Shown: positions 1 through 11,317, numbered from the stretch's first letter. The stretch: DNA of 64,000 bases from DATFRY01 sp963764695 (GCA_963764695.1 CAVXTW010000007.1:806001-870000), one strand, 5' to 3'. Notes: generated from the letters alone by a model not told the origin. Made by a program: numbers and translations.

Positions 1-415
1 GGCGGATGCCGGTGTACTTGTCCTTCTCGGCGACGATCTGCTCGTTGCCCTTGGGCTCGATGCGCGGCAGCTCCAGCTCCTCGCCCAGGATCTGCGGCCA
101 GCTCGTCGAGCGAGACCTCGACTTCGAGCACGTGCTCGCCCGGGCGGTCGCCGGCCTCGCCCGCGCCCGGCTGGCCGTCTGCCCTGGCCGAGCGCGTCGC
201 CGGCGTCGCCGTCGCCCTGCCCGACGCCGCCCTGCTGCTTCTCGCCGAAGCGGAAGTGCGGGATGTCGAGCTGCGGCAGCGGGATGGAGACCGCGCTCCT
301 TGCCCTTGCGGCCGATCATCTCGCCGTGCGTGATGTACTTGCGCAGGTTCTGCTTGATCTTGCCGCGGACGATCTGACGGAAGCGGCGATGGTCGAGATC
401 GATGCGCTGGGACAT
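1..415 (-). CDS. yhbH: DUF444 family protein YhbH/YeaH, N-terminal part (runs off left edge, frameshifted)
   Basis: The reverse strand from the ATG at 415 reads MSQRIDLDHRRF, then RQIVRGKIKQNLRKYITHGE, the N-terminus of the DUF444 family (YeaH in E. coli, YhbH in Bacillus). A Shine-Dalgarno GGAGGTGG lies at about 424-431. The family is co-expressed with the PrkA kinase in stress and stationary-phase loci, usually followed by spoVR; here prkA is immediately upstream on the same strand and the spoVR position lies outside the window. Three +1 shifts interrupt the frame. Each can be read as two third-codon bases in series: GA(G/C) at 296/295 before AVSIPLPQLDIPHFRFG, AG(A/C) in a Gly-rich linker, and GC(C/G) before QILGEELELPRIEPKG. 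The family identification is firm; the molecular function is not established. Confidence 0.85.
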   Translation of the reverse strand, partial: MSQRIDLDHRRFRQIVRGKIKQNLRKYITHGEMIGRKGKERGLHPAAAARHPALPLRREAAGRRRAGRRRRRRRARPGQTASRARARPATARASTCSKSRSRSTSWPQILGEELELPRIEPKGNEQIVAEKDKYTGIR

Positions 416-610
416 TAGAACACCACCTCCGCCTGCTCCCCCCGTCGTTGACGAACAACTTCCGCCCGCTGCGCGTGCACCCCAGTCGACAACCCACGCG
501 CGAACACACGCGTGGTCGTCGGACCCAGCTCGACCAACGACCGACACTGGCCGCCGTGTTGTTGACTCGACCGTGACCGTGCCGACCCCGCGCGGATCCG
601 ACATGACCTC

Positions 611-2682
<2,072 letters not shown>

Positions 2683-2997
2683 GCCCAACTCCCCGGTGCG
2701 TTAGATGCGATCCGAACGGTAGCACGACGGCCCCCAGTCCGTAACCCTCGCCCCCCCGCCCCGCGGCTCGCGTGACCCGCCTCGCGGCTCGCGTGCCCCG
2801 GCTCGCGGCTCGCGTGGCTCGTTTGGTCGGCGTGATCTCGCGGAAGCGGTTCGTCGACTGGCTCGCGCTGCGGCGGGGGCGCCTGGTCGGGTCCGCGCCC
2901 GGGACGGGTAATGGCGCGGACCCGACCAGGGGCCCCCGCTGCAACGATCGCCAGTCGAGATCCGCTCCGCGATCACCCGCCCCGCGGCGCTGAAGGG
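2683..2997. repeat. Intergenic region upstream of prkA: three 21-bp direct repeats plus a long hairpin
   Basis: This 315-base gap between the stop of mltG and the start of prkA (both minus) has no credible gene. The 13-mer CGCGGCTCGCGTG occurs at 2762-2774, 2783-2795 and 2804-2816, exactly 21 bases apart, so each copy falls on the same face of the helix. A long inverted repeat follows: 2882-2899 pairs perfectly with 2913-2930 (18 bp, 13-base loop). After one mismatch the pairing continues through about 2869-2880 with 2932-2943. The stem could terminate mltG transcription and the direct repeats could be operator-like sites for prkA. Both roles are inferred from position only. Confidence 0.7.
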
Positions 2998-4089
2998 CTA
3001 CCGGGCGTAGCGGTCGACGTTGCGCTCGTGCTCGGCGACGGTCTTGGCGAAGACGTGGGAGCGGTCGTCGCGGGCGACGAAGTAGAAGAAGTCGGAGCCG
3101 TCGGGGGCGACTGTCGCCATGAGGGACTTCTCGCCGGGGCTGCAGATGGGGCCGGGGGGGAGGCCCTCGTGCTGATAGGTGTTGTAGAGGTTGTCGGCGT
3201 CGTCGAGCTGGGCGCGGCGGAGGCGCTGGGTCGGGTCCCACTTGGCGCAGCCGGCCGACTTCTTGGTCGGGACCATGCAGCCGTAGCGGATGGTCGGGTC
3301 GGTCTCGAGGCGCTTGGGCTTGAAGGCGGGCGAGATGAGGCGGTTGAGGAAGACCTGGGCGATGCGCGGGCGCTCCGTGTCGACGACCGCCTCCTTCTCG
3401 ACGATCGATGCCATCACCAGGATCTCGCGGTCGGACCACTTCATGCGGTCGCGCAGCCGCCCGACTCCCTTGCTGTTGGCGCGCAGCACCCGGTCCCACA
3501 CCACCCGGTGCTGCTCGATCATGCGGCGCAGCACTTCCTCCGGCTTGCTCGGCACCTTGAAGCGGTAGGTCTCGGGGAAGAGGTACCCCTCGACCGAGTC
3601 GCCGGTGATGCCCATGCGCTGGAGAAACTGCGGGTCGCGGGCCAGCTGGACGGCCGCCTCGCGGTTGGCGATCACGCCGCGCCGGACCAGCACGTCGATG
3701 GCCTCGAGCATGTTGTACCCCTCGGGGATGGTCACCGAGATGGTCACGTCCTTGACGCCCTCGAGGATGGTGTCGAGCACCTGGACCGGCGTCATGTCGT
3801 CGCGCAGCGTGTACTCGCCGGTCTTCACCTCGGTGGTGACGCCGCGGTACATGGCGTAGAGGCGGAACCAGCGCGGCTTCTCGATGACGCCGCGCTCGTG
3901 CAGGAGCTTCGCGACCTGCGGAAAGCTCATGCCCCGCTTGATCTCGACCTTGAGCTCGACGCCCTGGCCGGCCCGCTGCTCGTCCGGATACCCGAGCGCG
4001 CGGCTGAGCATGAACAGCCCGATACAGAGGAGGATGAGCAGAGATCCGCCCACGATCAGGAGCGCGATGCGAAACGACTTCGTGGACAT
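2998..4089 (-). CDS. mltG: Endolytic murein transglycosylase MltG (YceG family)
   Basis: MltG cleaves nascent glycan strands in the periplasm and is proposed to terminate peptidoglycan polymerisation. The 363-residue protein starts MSTKSFRIALLIVGG, with one N-terminal membrane helix (about residues 7-29). A LysM-like region (PEGYNMLEAIDVLV) and the YceG catalytic domain follow. The motif VEGYLFPETYRF and the catalytic glutamate in ASIVEKEAV (about residue 230) are both present, as are IAQVFLNRL and DPTIRYG. Length and architecture are standard for the family. ruvX lies 15 bases upstream on the same strand, the common mltG-yqgF neighbourhood, so the two are probably co-transcribed. The stop at 2998 is followed by the long hairpin upstream of prkA. 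Confidence 0.95.
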   Translation of the reverse strand: MSTKSFRIALLIVGGSLLILLCIGLFMLSRALGYPDEQRAGQGVELKVEIKRGMSFPQVAKLLHERGVIEKPRWFRLYAMYRGVTTEVKTGEYTLRDDMTPVQVLDTILEGVKDVTISVTIPEGYNMLEAIDVLVRRGVIANREAAVQLARDPQFLQRMGITGDSVEGYLFPETYRFKVPSKPEEVLRRMIEQHRVVWDRVLRANSKGVGRLRDRMKWSDREILVMASIVEKEAVVDTERPRIAQVFLNRLISPAFKPKRLETDPTIRYGCMVPTKKSAGCAKWDPTQRLRRAQLDDADNLYNTYQHEGLPPGPICSPGEKSLMATVAPDGSDFFYFVARDDRSHVFAKTVAEHERNVDRYAR

Positions 4090-4104
4090 GCGCGGATCCC
4101 GAAG

Positions 4105-4536
4105 TTACTCGGCCTGGCGCCGCGCGTCGAGCCAGCCCTGAAGGATGTAGGCAGCTGCCTGGCGATCGACCACCTGACGCCGCTTGCGGCGCGACAGGTC
4201 AGCCTCCAGCAGCACGCGCTCGACCGCCACCGTGGAGAAGCGCTCGTCCCATGTGTGCATCGCCACCTGCTCGGGCAGCGCAGCGCGCAGCGCGTCGATG
4301 AAGACCTGGACCCGCCGGGCTCGCGGCCCGACCAGGCCCGACAGCTCGAGCGGCCAGCCGACCACGACCGCGGCGACCTCGCGGTCCGCGACAAGGGTCG
4401 CGATGGTTGTCGCGTCCGCCGCGGTGCCGCGCCGGCTCACGGTGGTGATCGGGTTGGCGGCGATGCCGAGCTCGTCGGAGATCGCCACCCCGATGGTCTT
4501 GCTGCCGACATCCAGACCCATGGCCCGCACTCGCAC
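4105..4536 (-). CDS. ruvX: Putative pre-16S rRNA nuclease / Holliday junction resolvase RuvX (YqgF)
   Basis: This 143-residue protein has an RNase H-like fold and belongs to YqgF/RuvX, which matures the 5' end of 16S rRNA in E. coli. The N-terminal strand carries the metal-binding aspartate in GLDVGSKTIGVAISD. The mid-protein motif VVVGWPLELSG and the C-terminal block WDERFSTVAVERVL with VDRQAAAYILQGWLD complete the family signature. The start used is a GTG at 4536; an ATG at 4521 (MGLDVGSK) is equally possible, so the first five residues are uncertain. It lies immediately upstream of mltG. Confidence 0.93.
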   Translation of the reverse strand: MRVRAMGLDVGSKTIGVAISDELGIAANPITTVSRRGTAADATTIATLVADREVAAVVVGWPLELSGLVGPRARRVQVFIDALRAALPEQVAMHTWDERFSTVAVERVLLEADLSRRKRRQVVDRQAAAYILQGWLDARRQAE

Positions 4537-4605
4537 ACAATAACGCGCGGGCGGGCCGGCTGCTTCCCGGCCGGTGCGTGACAGCCGGACGAGACCTATC
4601 CGGGC

Positions 4606-4911
4606 TCAGCTGCCGGCGAGGTCGTGCTCGGCGCGCAGCCAGTGGTCCAGCGCGTTGCCGTTCACGTAGCCGGACTCGGCATAATAATAGAAGGCGAGCT
4701 GCTGGACATCGTCGCGCGACCGGGCGGGTGCCGCTTCGGCCGCCGGCGCGTCAGCTGTCGCGGCCTCGCTCACCGGGGCGGCGGGTGTCACGTCGTCGGC
4801 CGCGGGCGTCACCGCGGCGGTGGCGACGGTCTCGGTCGCTGCGGCGGTGCCGCGGCGTGCGCGGCGAGCCGGTCGATTGCTGTTGATGCTCTTCTTCGAG
4901 GACTTGCCCAT
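4606..4911 (-). CDS. DUF2934-like small protein with an Ala-rich linker
   Basis: A 101-residue protein begins MGKSSKKSINSNRPARRARR. A basic N-terminus leads into an Ala/Pro/Thr-rich, probably disordered linker (residues about 22-68), then a short conserved module, DDVQQLAFYYYAESGYVNGN followed by ALDHWLRAEHDL. That end matches the DUF2934 pattern (an aromatic/Ala helix followed by a WLRAE motif), a small domain of unknown function found in proteobacteria and myxobacteria. The ATG at 4911 is chosen because upstream in-frame codons overlap the divergent gene starting at 4994. The basic and Ala-rich composition suggests nucleic-acid or protein binding, but that is only a guess. Confidence 0.7.
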   Translation of the reverse strand: MGKSSKKSINSNRPARRARRGTAAATETVATAAVTPAADDVTPAAPVSEAATADAPAAEAAPARSRDDVQQLAFYYYAESGYVNGNALDHWLRAEHDLAGS

Positions 4912-4993
4912 GTCGGGCACGATGCAGCACGTGTTTTTCGATCGCAAGTTTCCGGCGGTGGCGCGCCCGCGCTCGCGCGCGGTAAGGTGCCGC

Positions 4994-5299
4994 ATGGCTG
5001 AAGGAGACCCGGAGGGCGGCCCCAAGGGGCCCAGGATCCAGCTCCAGATGGACGAGCAGACCTCGCTCGGCCGCTACTCGAACCTCGTCCTCATCAACCA
5101 CACCGAGAACGAGTTCCTGCTCGACTTCGCGTTCCTCCAGCCCGGCAACCCGAAGGCCAAGGTGGTGGCGCGCATCATCTCGTCGCCGCGCCACACCAAG
5201 CGCCTCCTGCGCGCGCTGCAGAAGAACCTCGACCGCTACGAGGAGCGCTTCGGCGAGATCGATGTGGCCGAGGGCGGCGACGAGCCGATCGTCCACTGA
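4994..5299 (+). CDS. DUF3467 family protein
   Basis: This 101-residue cytoplasmic protein contains NLVLINHTENEFLLDFAFLQ, then a basic block VVARIISSPRHTKRLLRALQ and NLDRYEERFGEI, the arrangement of DUF3467. The family is short and widespread, of unknown function, and usually a single-domain beta protein. The start ATG at 4994 follows AAGGTGCCGC, a modest ribosome-binding site. It is divergent from the DUF2934-like gene with 82 bases between the starts, enough for two promoters. No catalytic residues can be named. Confidence 0.8.
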   Translation: MAEGDPEGGPKGPRIQLQMDEQTSLGRYSNLVLINHTENEFLLDFAFLQPGNPKAKVVARIISSPRHTKRLLRALQKNLDRYEERFGEIDVAEGGDEPIVH

Positions 5300-5320
5300 G
5301 GGATCAGCCTCGCCCGGCAT

Positions 5321-6259
5321 TCACATCGCAGCCGGCTCCAGCAGCTCCACAACGCCCGCGTCGAGATCGACGGCACAGCGGCCGCCCAGCGGCAGCGCCC
5401 GGTTGCGATCGCCGTGGCCGAACGGCGCGCCGGCCAGCGCCGGGATGTCCATCGCGCGCAGCCGCTCGTCGGCCGCCTCGCCGGCGTCGGGATGCGGCGG
5501 GCCGATCCGCTCGTCGCAGCGGATGAAGGCACCGAGCACCGCCGCGGCCGCCCCGGGCAGCATGCCGGCCAGCGCCATGCGGGTCATGTAGCGATCGATG
5601 GCGTAGGGCCGCTCGCCCACGTCCTCGATGAACAGCACCGCGCCGCGCACGTCGAGCGAGTACGGCGTGCCGGCCAGGTTGGCCAGCAGGGCCAGGTTGC
5701 CGCCGACCAGCGGCCCCTCGATCCGCCCGGCTCCGTCCGCCCCGGTGCGGGGCAGCCCGGTGGCCAGCGGGCCCGGCACGCGCCCCTCGAGGAGCTCGAC
5801 GAGCCACGCGGTGTCCTCGGCCGGCAGGTCGTTCAGCTGTGCCACCACCGGCCCGTGGATCGACCGCAGCCCGGCCGCGCGCAGGGCCCAGAAGAGAAGC
5901 GCCGTCGCGTCCGAGAAGCCGACGATCGGCTTGGGATCCCGGCGCAGCGCGTCCGCGTCGAGGCGGTCGAGGATGCGCAGGATGCCGTAGCCGCCGCGGG
6001 CGCACAGCACCGCGCGCACGTCTGGGTCGGCGATCAGCCCGTTCAGCTCGTCGGCGCGGCGCTCGTCGCTGCCGGCCAGGTAGCCGGACGCCCGGGTGAT
6101 GTCGTCGGCCATGCGGATGCGGTAGCGGCCCCCGAGCCGGTCGATGCCGGCGCGCAGGCGGTCGGCCGGGACTGGACTACCCGGGGCACAGATGCCTACG
6201 GTATCTCCGGGACGAACCCGGGGCGGCACGCTCGTGGACTGGCTGACTGACTGGCTCAT
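5321..6259 (-). CDS. LD-carboxypeptidase, peptidase family S66
   Basis: S66 enzymes cut the L,D bond of murein tetrapeptides during recycling (LdcA) or detoxify microcin C-type peptides (MccF). The protein (about 310 residues) opens with PGDTVGICAPGSPV, carries the nucleophilic serine in GFSDATALLFW, the glutamate in FIEDVGERPYAIDRYM and the histidine in APFGHGDRNRALPLG, so the Ser-Glu-His triad is complete. No signal peptide is seen, consistent with a cytoplasmic recycling enzyme. The start is uncertain: ATG at 6259 would overlap the divergent dedA-like gene by 26 bases, whereas GTG at 6229 would leave 4 bases between them. Confidence 0.9.
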   Translation of the reverse strand: MSQSVSQSTSVPPRVRPGDTVGICAPGSPVPADRLRAGIDRLGGRYRIRMADDITRASGYLAGSDERRADELNGLIADPDVRAVLCARGGYGILRILDRLDADALRRDPKPIVGFSDATALLFWALRAAGLRSIHGPVVAQLNDLPAEDTAWLVELLEGRVPGPLATGLPRTGADGAGRIEGPLVGGNLALLANLAGTPYSLDVRGAVLFIEDVGERPYAIDRYMTRMALAGMLPGAAAAVLGAFIRCDERIGPPHPDAGEAADERLRAMDIPALAGAPFGHGDRNRALPLGGRCAVDLDAGVVELLEPAAM

Positions 6260-6884
6260 CGGATTCGCCTCCGACCGCAACCACCCGCTGGGGCTGGCCG
6301 CGCTGTTCTGCTCGGCGATGGTGGAGTACGTGTTCCCGCCCTTCCCGGGCGATACCATAACGCTGCTCGGCGCCATCCTCATCACCGGCTACGGGTGGAG
6401 CTGGTGGATGATCTTCGCCTCGGTCGTCGCCGGCTCGATCGCCGGCTCGATGATCGACTACTGGTTCGGCCTGCGCCTGCGCGCGCACCCGCGCAGCGGC
6501 CGCCACCCCGCCCGCTGGGCCGCGCTGGACCGCGTGGTCGCCCGCTTTCACCGCCACGGCCCCATCTTCCTGGTCCTCAACCGCTTCGTGCCCGGCATCC
6601 GCGCGCTGTTCTTCGTCGCCGCCGGACTCGACGGCATGCGGCCGCGCACGGTGCTGCTGTACGGCGGCCTGTCGGTCGCGCTGTGGAACGGCCTGCTCAT
6701 CGGGCTCGGCGCCGCGCTGGGCGCCAACCTCGAGACCCTCGAGCGCTGGGTCAAGCACTACACCAAGGCATCATGGGCCATCCTGATCGGCGCACTCGCA
6801 ATCTATGTGGCGATGCGCCTGGTCGCCCGCTACCGGCGTCGCCGGCAGCCGCCCGTTGAACCGCCAGGTTCGCCGCGTGGTTGA
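6234..6884 (+). CDS. DedA / SNARE-associated family membrane protein
   Basis: DedA proteins are inner-membrane proteins linked to undecaprenyl-phosphate or phospholipid flipping and envelope homeostasis. The 216-residue protein has the family hallmarks: VEYVFPPFPGDT near the N-terminus (acidic residue before a re-entrant loop), then the GSIAGSMIDYWFG helix, NRFVPGIRA with its conserved arginine, and a final pair of helices. The GTG at 6234 is used because it begins the first plausible amphipathic segment. The last residues (PPVEPPGSPRG) and the stop codon lie inside the first units of the adjoining tandem repeat element, so the repeat has supplied the C-terminus of this protein. Confidence 0.9.
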   Translation: MDWLTDWLIGFASDRNHPLGLAALFCSAMVEYVFPPFPGDTITLLGAILITGYGWSWWMIFASVVAGSIAGSMIDYWFGLRLRAHPRSGRHPARWAALDRVVARFHRHGPIFLVLNRFVPGIRALFFVAAGLDGMRPRTVLLYGGLSVALWNGLLIGLGAALGANLETLERWVKHYTKASWAILIGALAIYVAMRLVARYRRRRQPPVEPPGSPRG

Positions 6885-7163
6885 ACCGCCAAGTTCGCCG
6901 CGTGTTGAACCGCCAAGTTCGCCAAGTCGCCAAGGACGATTCGGTGGCCGCGACTGTCTGAATCGCCGAGCGCCAAGGTCGCCAGAACGTTTTTCGCGAC
7001 CCCGCTTGCCCGTCGGACGCTTCGACGGCGTGGCGCAAGGCGTTGATGGCGACGGGCAAGCGGGGCCGCGAAAAACGTTCTGGCCCTTGGCGCTCGGCGG
7101 CTCAAACAGCCGCGGCCACCGGATCATCACTTGGCGAACTTGGCGACTTGGCGTTTCAACACG
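6855..7163. repeat. Long palindromic intergenic element with GCCAAG-type tandem units
   Basis: Three direct copies of a 24-25 base unit beginning GTTGAACCGCCAAGTTCGCC start at 6855, 6880 and 6904. They lead into GCCAAG units and then a very long inverted repeat: 6938-7015 is close to the reverse complement of 7050-7125 (about 76 nt per arm, roughly eight to ten differences, 34-base loop). The outer GCCAAG units are mirrored at 7131-7160 as CTTGGCGAACTTGGCGACTT. The element fills the gap between convergent genes (dedA-like and the PilZ-like gene) and overlaps the dedA-like stop. A related element lies at 61568-61760. A bidirectional terminator or a non-autonomous palindromic repeat are both possible. 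Confidence 0.85.
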
Positions 7164-7191
7164 CGGCGGCTTGGCGGGTTCAAACGCGCGG

Positions 7192-7938
7192 CTAACGCTT
7201 CTTGCTGCGCTTGCGCTTGCTGCGGGACTTGCCGCGCAGCTCGTCGCCGTTGGCGCCCGGCTCGCCGTTGCCGGTGTCGGTGCGGGCGCTCGGGTCGGTG
7301 GCGGTCTCGGTGCCCTCCTCGCCCTCGTGCTCGTCGTCGACCGGAATCTCGCCGGTGATGGCCTCGATCTCGGCGGCGCTCATGATCATGGTGCGACCGG
7401 CCTGCGGAGCGGCGGCGAGGTCGCGCTTGCCCGCGGCACCGTTGCCGCTCCCCTGGCCCTCGCCTTCCTCCATCGCCTCGGCGGCGGCCAGGACCGCGGC
7501 CAGCTCCGGCACGTTCATCACCGTGGTGTCATGGGCGCGCGGCTGCGGGACGATCTCGGTCTCTTCCGGCTCGGGAGGCTCGACAATCTGCTCGTCGCCG
7601 CGCGGCATCGGCACCATCGGCGCGACCGGCAGCTCCGGGATCTCCGGATCCTCGCGGGTGACCAGGGCCTCCCACCACCCCGCAGCGGCGCCCTCCAGAT
7701 CGTGCGCCGCGACCCGCATTCCCGGGGTCAGCTCGGCGCCGGCGACCTGCTCGTGCACGCGTATCACCGTCACCCGGATGGTCAGACCCGCATCGGTCCG
7801 GATGGCCAGCTCGCAGCCGACCGGCATCGGGGTGCCGTGCTCGAGGTGCGCCGTGCGCGGGCCGACGTCGTGCAGCTTGAGCCGGCGTCCCACCTCGAGG
7901 CCGCGATAAGCCACGTCCACGAACGCGTCCTGCCCCAT
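7192..7938 (-). CDS. PilZ-like domain protein with long acidic disordered C-terminus
   Basis: The 248-residue protein starts MGQDAFVDVAYRGLEVGRRL. The first 100 or so residues look like a small beta-barrel of the PilZ type (RRLKLHDVGPRTAHLEHG, then a VGCELAIRT strand), although the canonical c-di-GMP-binding RxxxR and DxSxxG motifs are not clear. Residues 110-230 are rich in Glu, Pro and Ala with no obvious fold, and the tail is strongly basic (SRSKRKRSKKR). The ATG at 7938 follows a gap from the divergent acyltransferase gene. Function unknown; the PilZ assignment rests on the N-terminal pattern only. Confidence 0.6.
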   Translation of the reverse strand: MGQDAFVDVAYRGLEVGRRLKLHDVGPRTAHLEHGTPMPVGCELAIRTDAGLTIRVTVIRVHEQVAGAELTPGMRVAAHDLEGAAAGWWEALVTREDPEIPELPVAPMVPMPRGDEQIVEPPEPEETEIVPQPRAHDTTVMNVPELAAVLAAAEAMEEGEGQGSGNGAAGKRDLAAAPQAGRTMIMSAAEIEAITGEIPVDDEHEGEEGTETATDPSARTDTGNGEPGANGDELRGKSRSKRKRSKKR

Positions 7939-7996
7939 TCGACCGGCATGGTAGCAGACCCGGGCGGGCAATTGACACCCCACCGCCCGGCCGTTA

Positions 7997-8840
7997 GTGT
8001 CCGCCACCGTGGGCGTGGGAGACTGGCTCAGAACGCGTGTCAACCGCTTCGTGGACGCGAGGCTCGGCGGCGAGTACGTCGCCCGCTCGCGCGCGCTGAC
8101 CGTCCGGCAGAACGAGTACGGCTTCGACTCGTTCGGCTTCAACCGCGACTCGGTCAAGTACGCCATCCTCGTCGCCCGCTGGCTGTACCGCGACTACTTC
8201 CGCACCGAGGTGCGCGGCATCGAGAACGTGCCGGCCGCCGGCCGCGTGCTGCTGGTCGCCAACCACTCCGGCCAGCTGCCGTTCGACGGCCTGGCCATCG
8301 CCACCGCCCTGTTCCTGGTCGCCCAGCCGCCGCGGGTGATCCGCTCCATGGTCGAGCGCTTCGTCCCGACGGTGCCGTTCGCCTCCTATCTGTTCAACCG
8401 CTGGGGCCAGATCACCGGCACGCCGGAGAACTGCCGGCGCCTGCTGTGCGACGAGGAGGCCATCCTGGTCTTCCCCGAGGGCGCGCGCGGCATCTCCAAG
8501 CCGTTCTCGCAGCGCTACCAGTTACAGGAATTCGGCAGCGGCTTCATGCGGCTCGCCCTCGAGACCGGCACGCCGATCGTCCCGGTCGCCGTGGTCGGCG
8601 CCGAGGAGCAGGCCCCGGCCATCAACATCAAGCCGATCGCGCGCCTGCTCGGCACGCCGGCGTTCCCGATCGTGCCGTATCCGCCCTTCGTCCCGCTCCT
8701 GCCTCTGCCGACCAAGTACCGCATCTACTTCGGCCAGCCGATGTCGTTCCAGGGAGACGCAGACGACGACGACGAGGCGCTCGATTCACACGTCCGCGCG
8801 GTGTCGCACCGGATCCAGACCATGATCCACGTCGGCCTGC

Positions 8841-8866
<26 letters not shown>
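7997..8866 (+). CDS. Lysophospholipid/glycerol acyltransferase family protein (PlsC-like)
   Basis: A membrane-associated acyltransferase of about 289 residues. The catalytic His/Asp block is ANHSGQLPFDG (the NHSGxLPFD variant of the HX4D motif), and the glycerol-phosphate-binding block is FPEGARGISK, followed by ETGTPIVPVAVVGAEE. These are motifs I and III/IV of the AGPAT superfamily. Candidate GTG starts lie at 7997, 8009 and 8015. It overlaps the following epimerase gene by 26 bases, indicating translational coupling. The same two-gene pairing (acyltransferase plus extended SDR) occurs in Mycobacterium tuberculosis as Rv0502 and Rv0501. The acyl acceptor cannot be told from sequence. Confidence 0.88.
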
Positions 8867-9821
<955 letters not shown>

Positions 9822-10123
9822 AAAAACCACATCCGCCCCACACTGCGATGGGGCCGAATCCGGCGGGAACGCGTTCGACTCACGCGCGGGAGCGTGAACC
9901 TGGAGCGACACAGGCTCGTAAACAAAGGTTCACAGCGGCGGCCCCGACGCAGCGCGTCTGGTTGCCACACGACGTGCTCTTGTTCCTCGGCGGCGTGGCA
10001 GTGCGGGCGATCGGGTCGTTTGCCGGACTTTTTTGTCCTGGAAAGGGCCTCTCGCGTGTCTTCCAGCCGACAAACGGTGCGAAGTCCGCAGCAATCACCG
10101 CCGATTTCGACCGAGTGCCAGAA
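9822..10123. other. Gene-poor intergenic region before the Cys-rich lipoprotein
   Basis: No convincing ORF. It holds a small perfect stem, GCCCCA at 9835-9840 pairing with TGGGGC at 9849-9854. The stem is preceded on the plus strand by an A-run (so a T-run follows it on the minus strand), which makes a weak terminator at best. The palindrome GTGCCAGAATGGCAC at 10115-10129 overlaps the putative sigma-54 promoter described separately. Confidence 0.5.
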
Positions 10124-10139
10124 TGGCACGTCGGATGCA
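10124..10139 (+). promoter_or_regulatory. Putative sigma-54 (-24/-12) promoter
   Basis: TGGCACG followed by four bases and ATGCA matches the sigma-54 consensus (TGGCACG-N4-TTGCA) at all but one position, with the required spacing between the GG and GC doublets. It lies about 60 bases upstream of the ATG of the Cys-rich lipoprotein. A GTGCCA/TGGCAC palindrome overlaps the -24 element. Myxobacteria use many sigma-54 promoters and an NtrC-type activator is encoded at 61.8-63.2 kb, but no link between the two is shown. Confidence 0.5.
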
Positions 10140-10197
10140 GTGACGCCGCAGACGAACCAGCCGACCGCGCACGGGAACCACCCGGAGGGACAACGCC

Positions 10198-11197
10198 ATG
10201 TACCGTAGGACCCTATTCGTCGGATTGATTGCTCTCTGTTCGATGGCTGCGACTGGATGCAAGCTCTATCTCGACGACGACGACGACGACGACGGCGGTA
10301 GCTACGGTTACTGCGACGAGACCGGGTGCTACACGTGCGATGAGCTTCGGCTGCTATCCCGACGGCGGACCGGGCGGCACCGGCTGGGACTGCAGCAACA
10401 ACTACGACTGCGCCGCCGGCTGCTACTGCGATCCGGACACCGACACCTGTCAGGAAGGCGGCTTCTGCGAGCGGGACGAGGACTGCGCGGAAGGCTTCGT
10501 CTGCGACAACCGCTCCTCCTGCGTGCCCGGCAACGGCGGCGGCGAAGAGGAGTGCACCGACGACAGCCAGTGCGAGGCGGGCAGCTTCTGCGACGAGTCG
10601 TCCGGTGACTGCGTCCCGTCCGGCGACTGCACGACTGACGAAGAGTGCCCCGACGGCCAGACCTGCGACGAGGAGCGCGAGACCTGCGTCCCGGCCGCGT
10701 GCGACGAGAACAGCGACTGCCCGACCGGCAGCTACTGCGACCTGAGCTCCGGTGAGTGCGTCGGCAGCACCGTGTGCGGCGAGAACGGCGAGTGCCCCCC
10801 GGACACGACGTGCGACGAGGAGACCAACACGTGCGTGCCGAACCAGCCGCCGCCGGCCACCTGCCAGGGCGAGGTGACCTGCGACGAGCTGCCGCCGGAG
10901 TGCGCCGAGGGTACCAACCCGGGCATCGTGGACGGCTGCTACACCGGCGAGTGCATCGCCGACGCCGACTGCCCGGACGGCGCGCCGATCATCTGCTCCG
11001 ACCACACCGACGAGGCGACGTGCCAGGCCGACGCCGCCTGCGAGGTCATCTACCGCGGCATCAACTGCACCGACCCGACGCCGAACGACGACATCCCCTG
11101 CACCGACCCGGCCGACGACTGCGAGTGCGAGGAGTACCGCTTCGTCGAGTGCCGCCGACATCGGCAGGAGGAGCCGGCCCCGGCCCCGGCGCACTGA
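10198..11197 (+). CDS. Cys-rich repeat lipoprotein (one +1 shift)
   Basis: The N-terminus MYRRTLFVGLIALCSMAATG ends in a lipobox (ATGC), so the product is a lipoprotein of about 332 residues. After a run of seven aspartates come at least six copies of a disulfide-rich unit of the type C-x-D-x-x-C-x3-x2-C-D-x-x-x-x-x-C-V (for example DDSQCEAGSFCDESSGDCV, DENSDCPTGSYCDLSSGECV). Such units are common in surface proteins of Nannocystineae and related myxobacteria. The start has a good GGAGGG site. The frame shifts once at GA(T/G), positions 10341/10342; reading through gives CDSFGCYPDG. A strong terminator follows at 11261. Function is unknown; surface adhesion or matrix is a guess. Confidence 0.85.
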
Positions 11198-11260
11198 CCC
11201 TGGACTGAACACATCGCCGGACGCAGCGCTCCCCCCAGCGCGGCTCCAGCAGACACGATG

Positions 11261-11295
11261 AGGGCCCGACAGCGATGTCGGGCCCTCTTTCTTTC
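11261..11295 (+). terminator. Rho-independent terminator
   Basis: AGGGCCCGACA at 11261-11271 pairs perfectly with TGTCGGGCCCT at 11276-11286 around a GCGA loop, followed by CTTTCTTTC. It closes the Cys-rich lipoprotein transcription unit. Confidence 0.9.
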
Positions 11296-11317
11296 GGGCC
11301 GCGCTGTATCCTCCGGC

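Noticed and set aside
2762..2816. CRISPR-like array from the three 21-bp repeats
   Set aside because: The repeats are only 13 bases with 8-base spacers and there is no cas gene.
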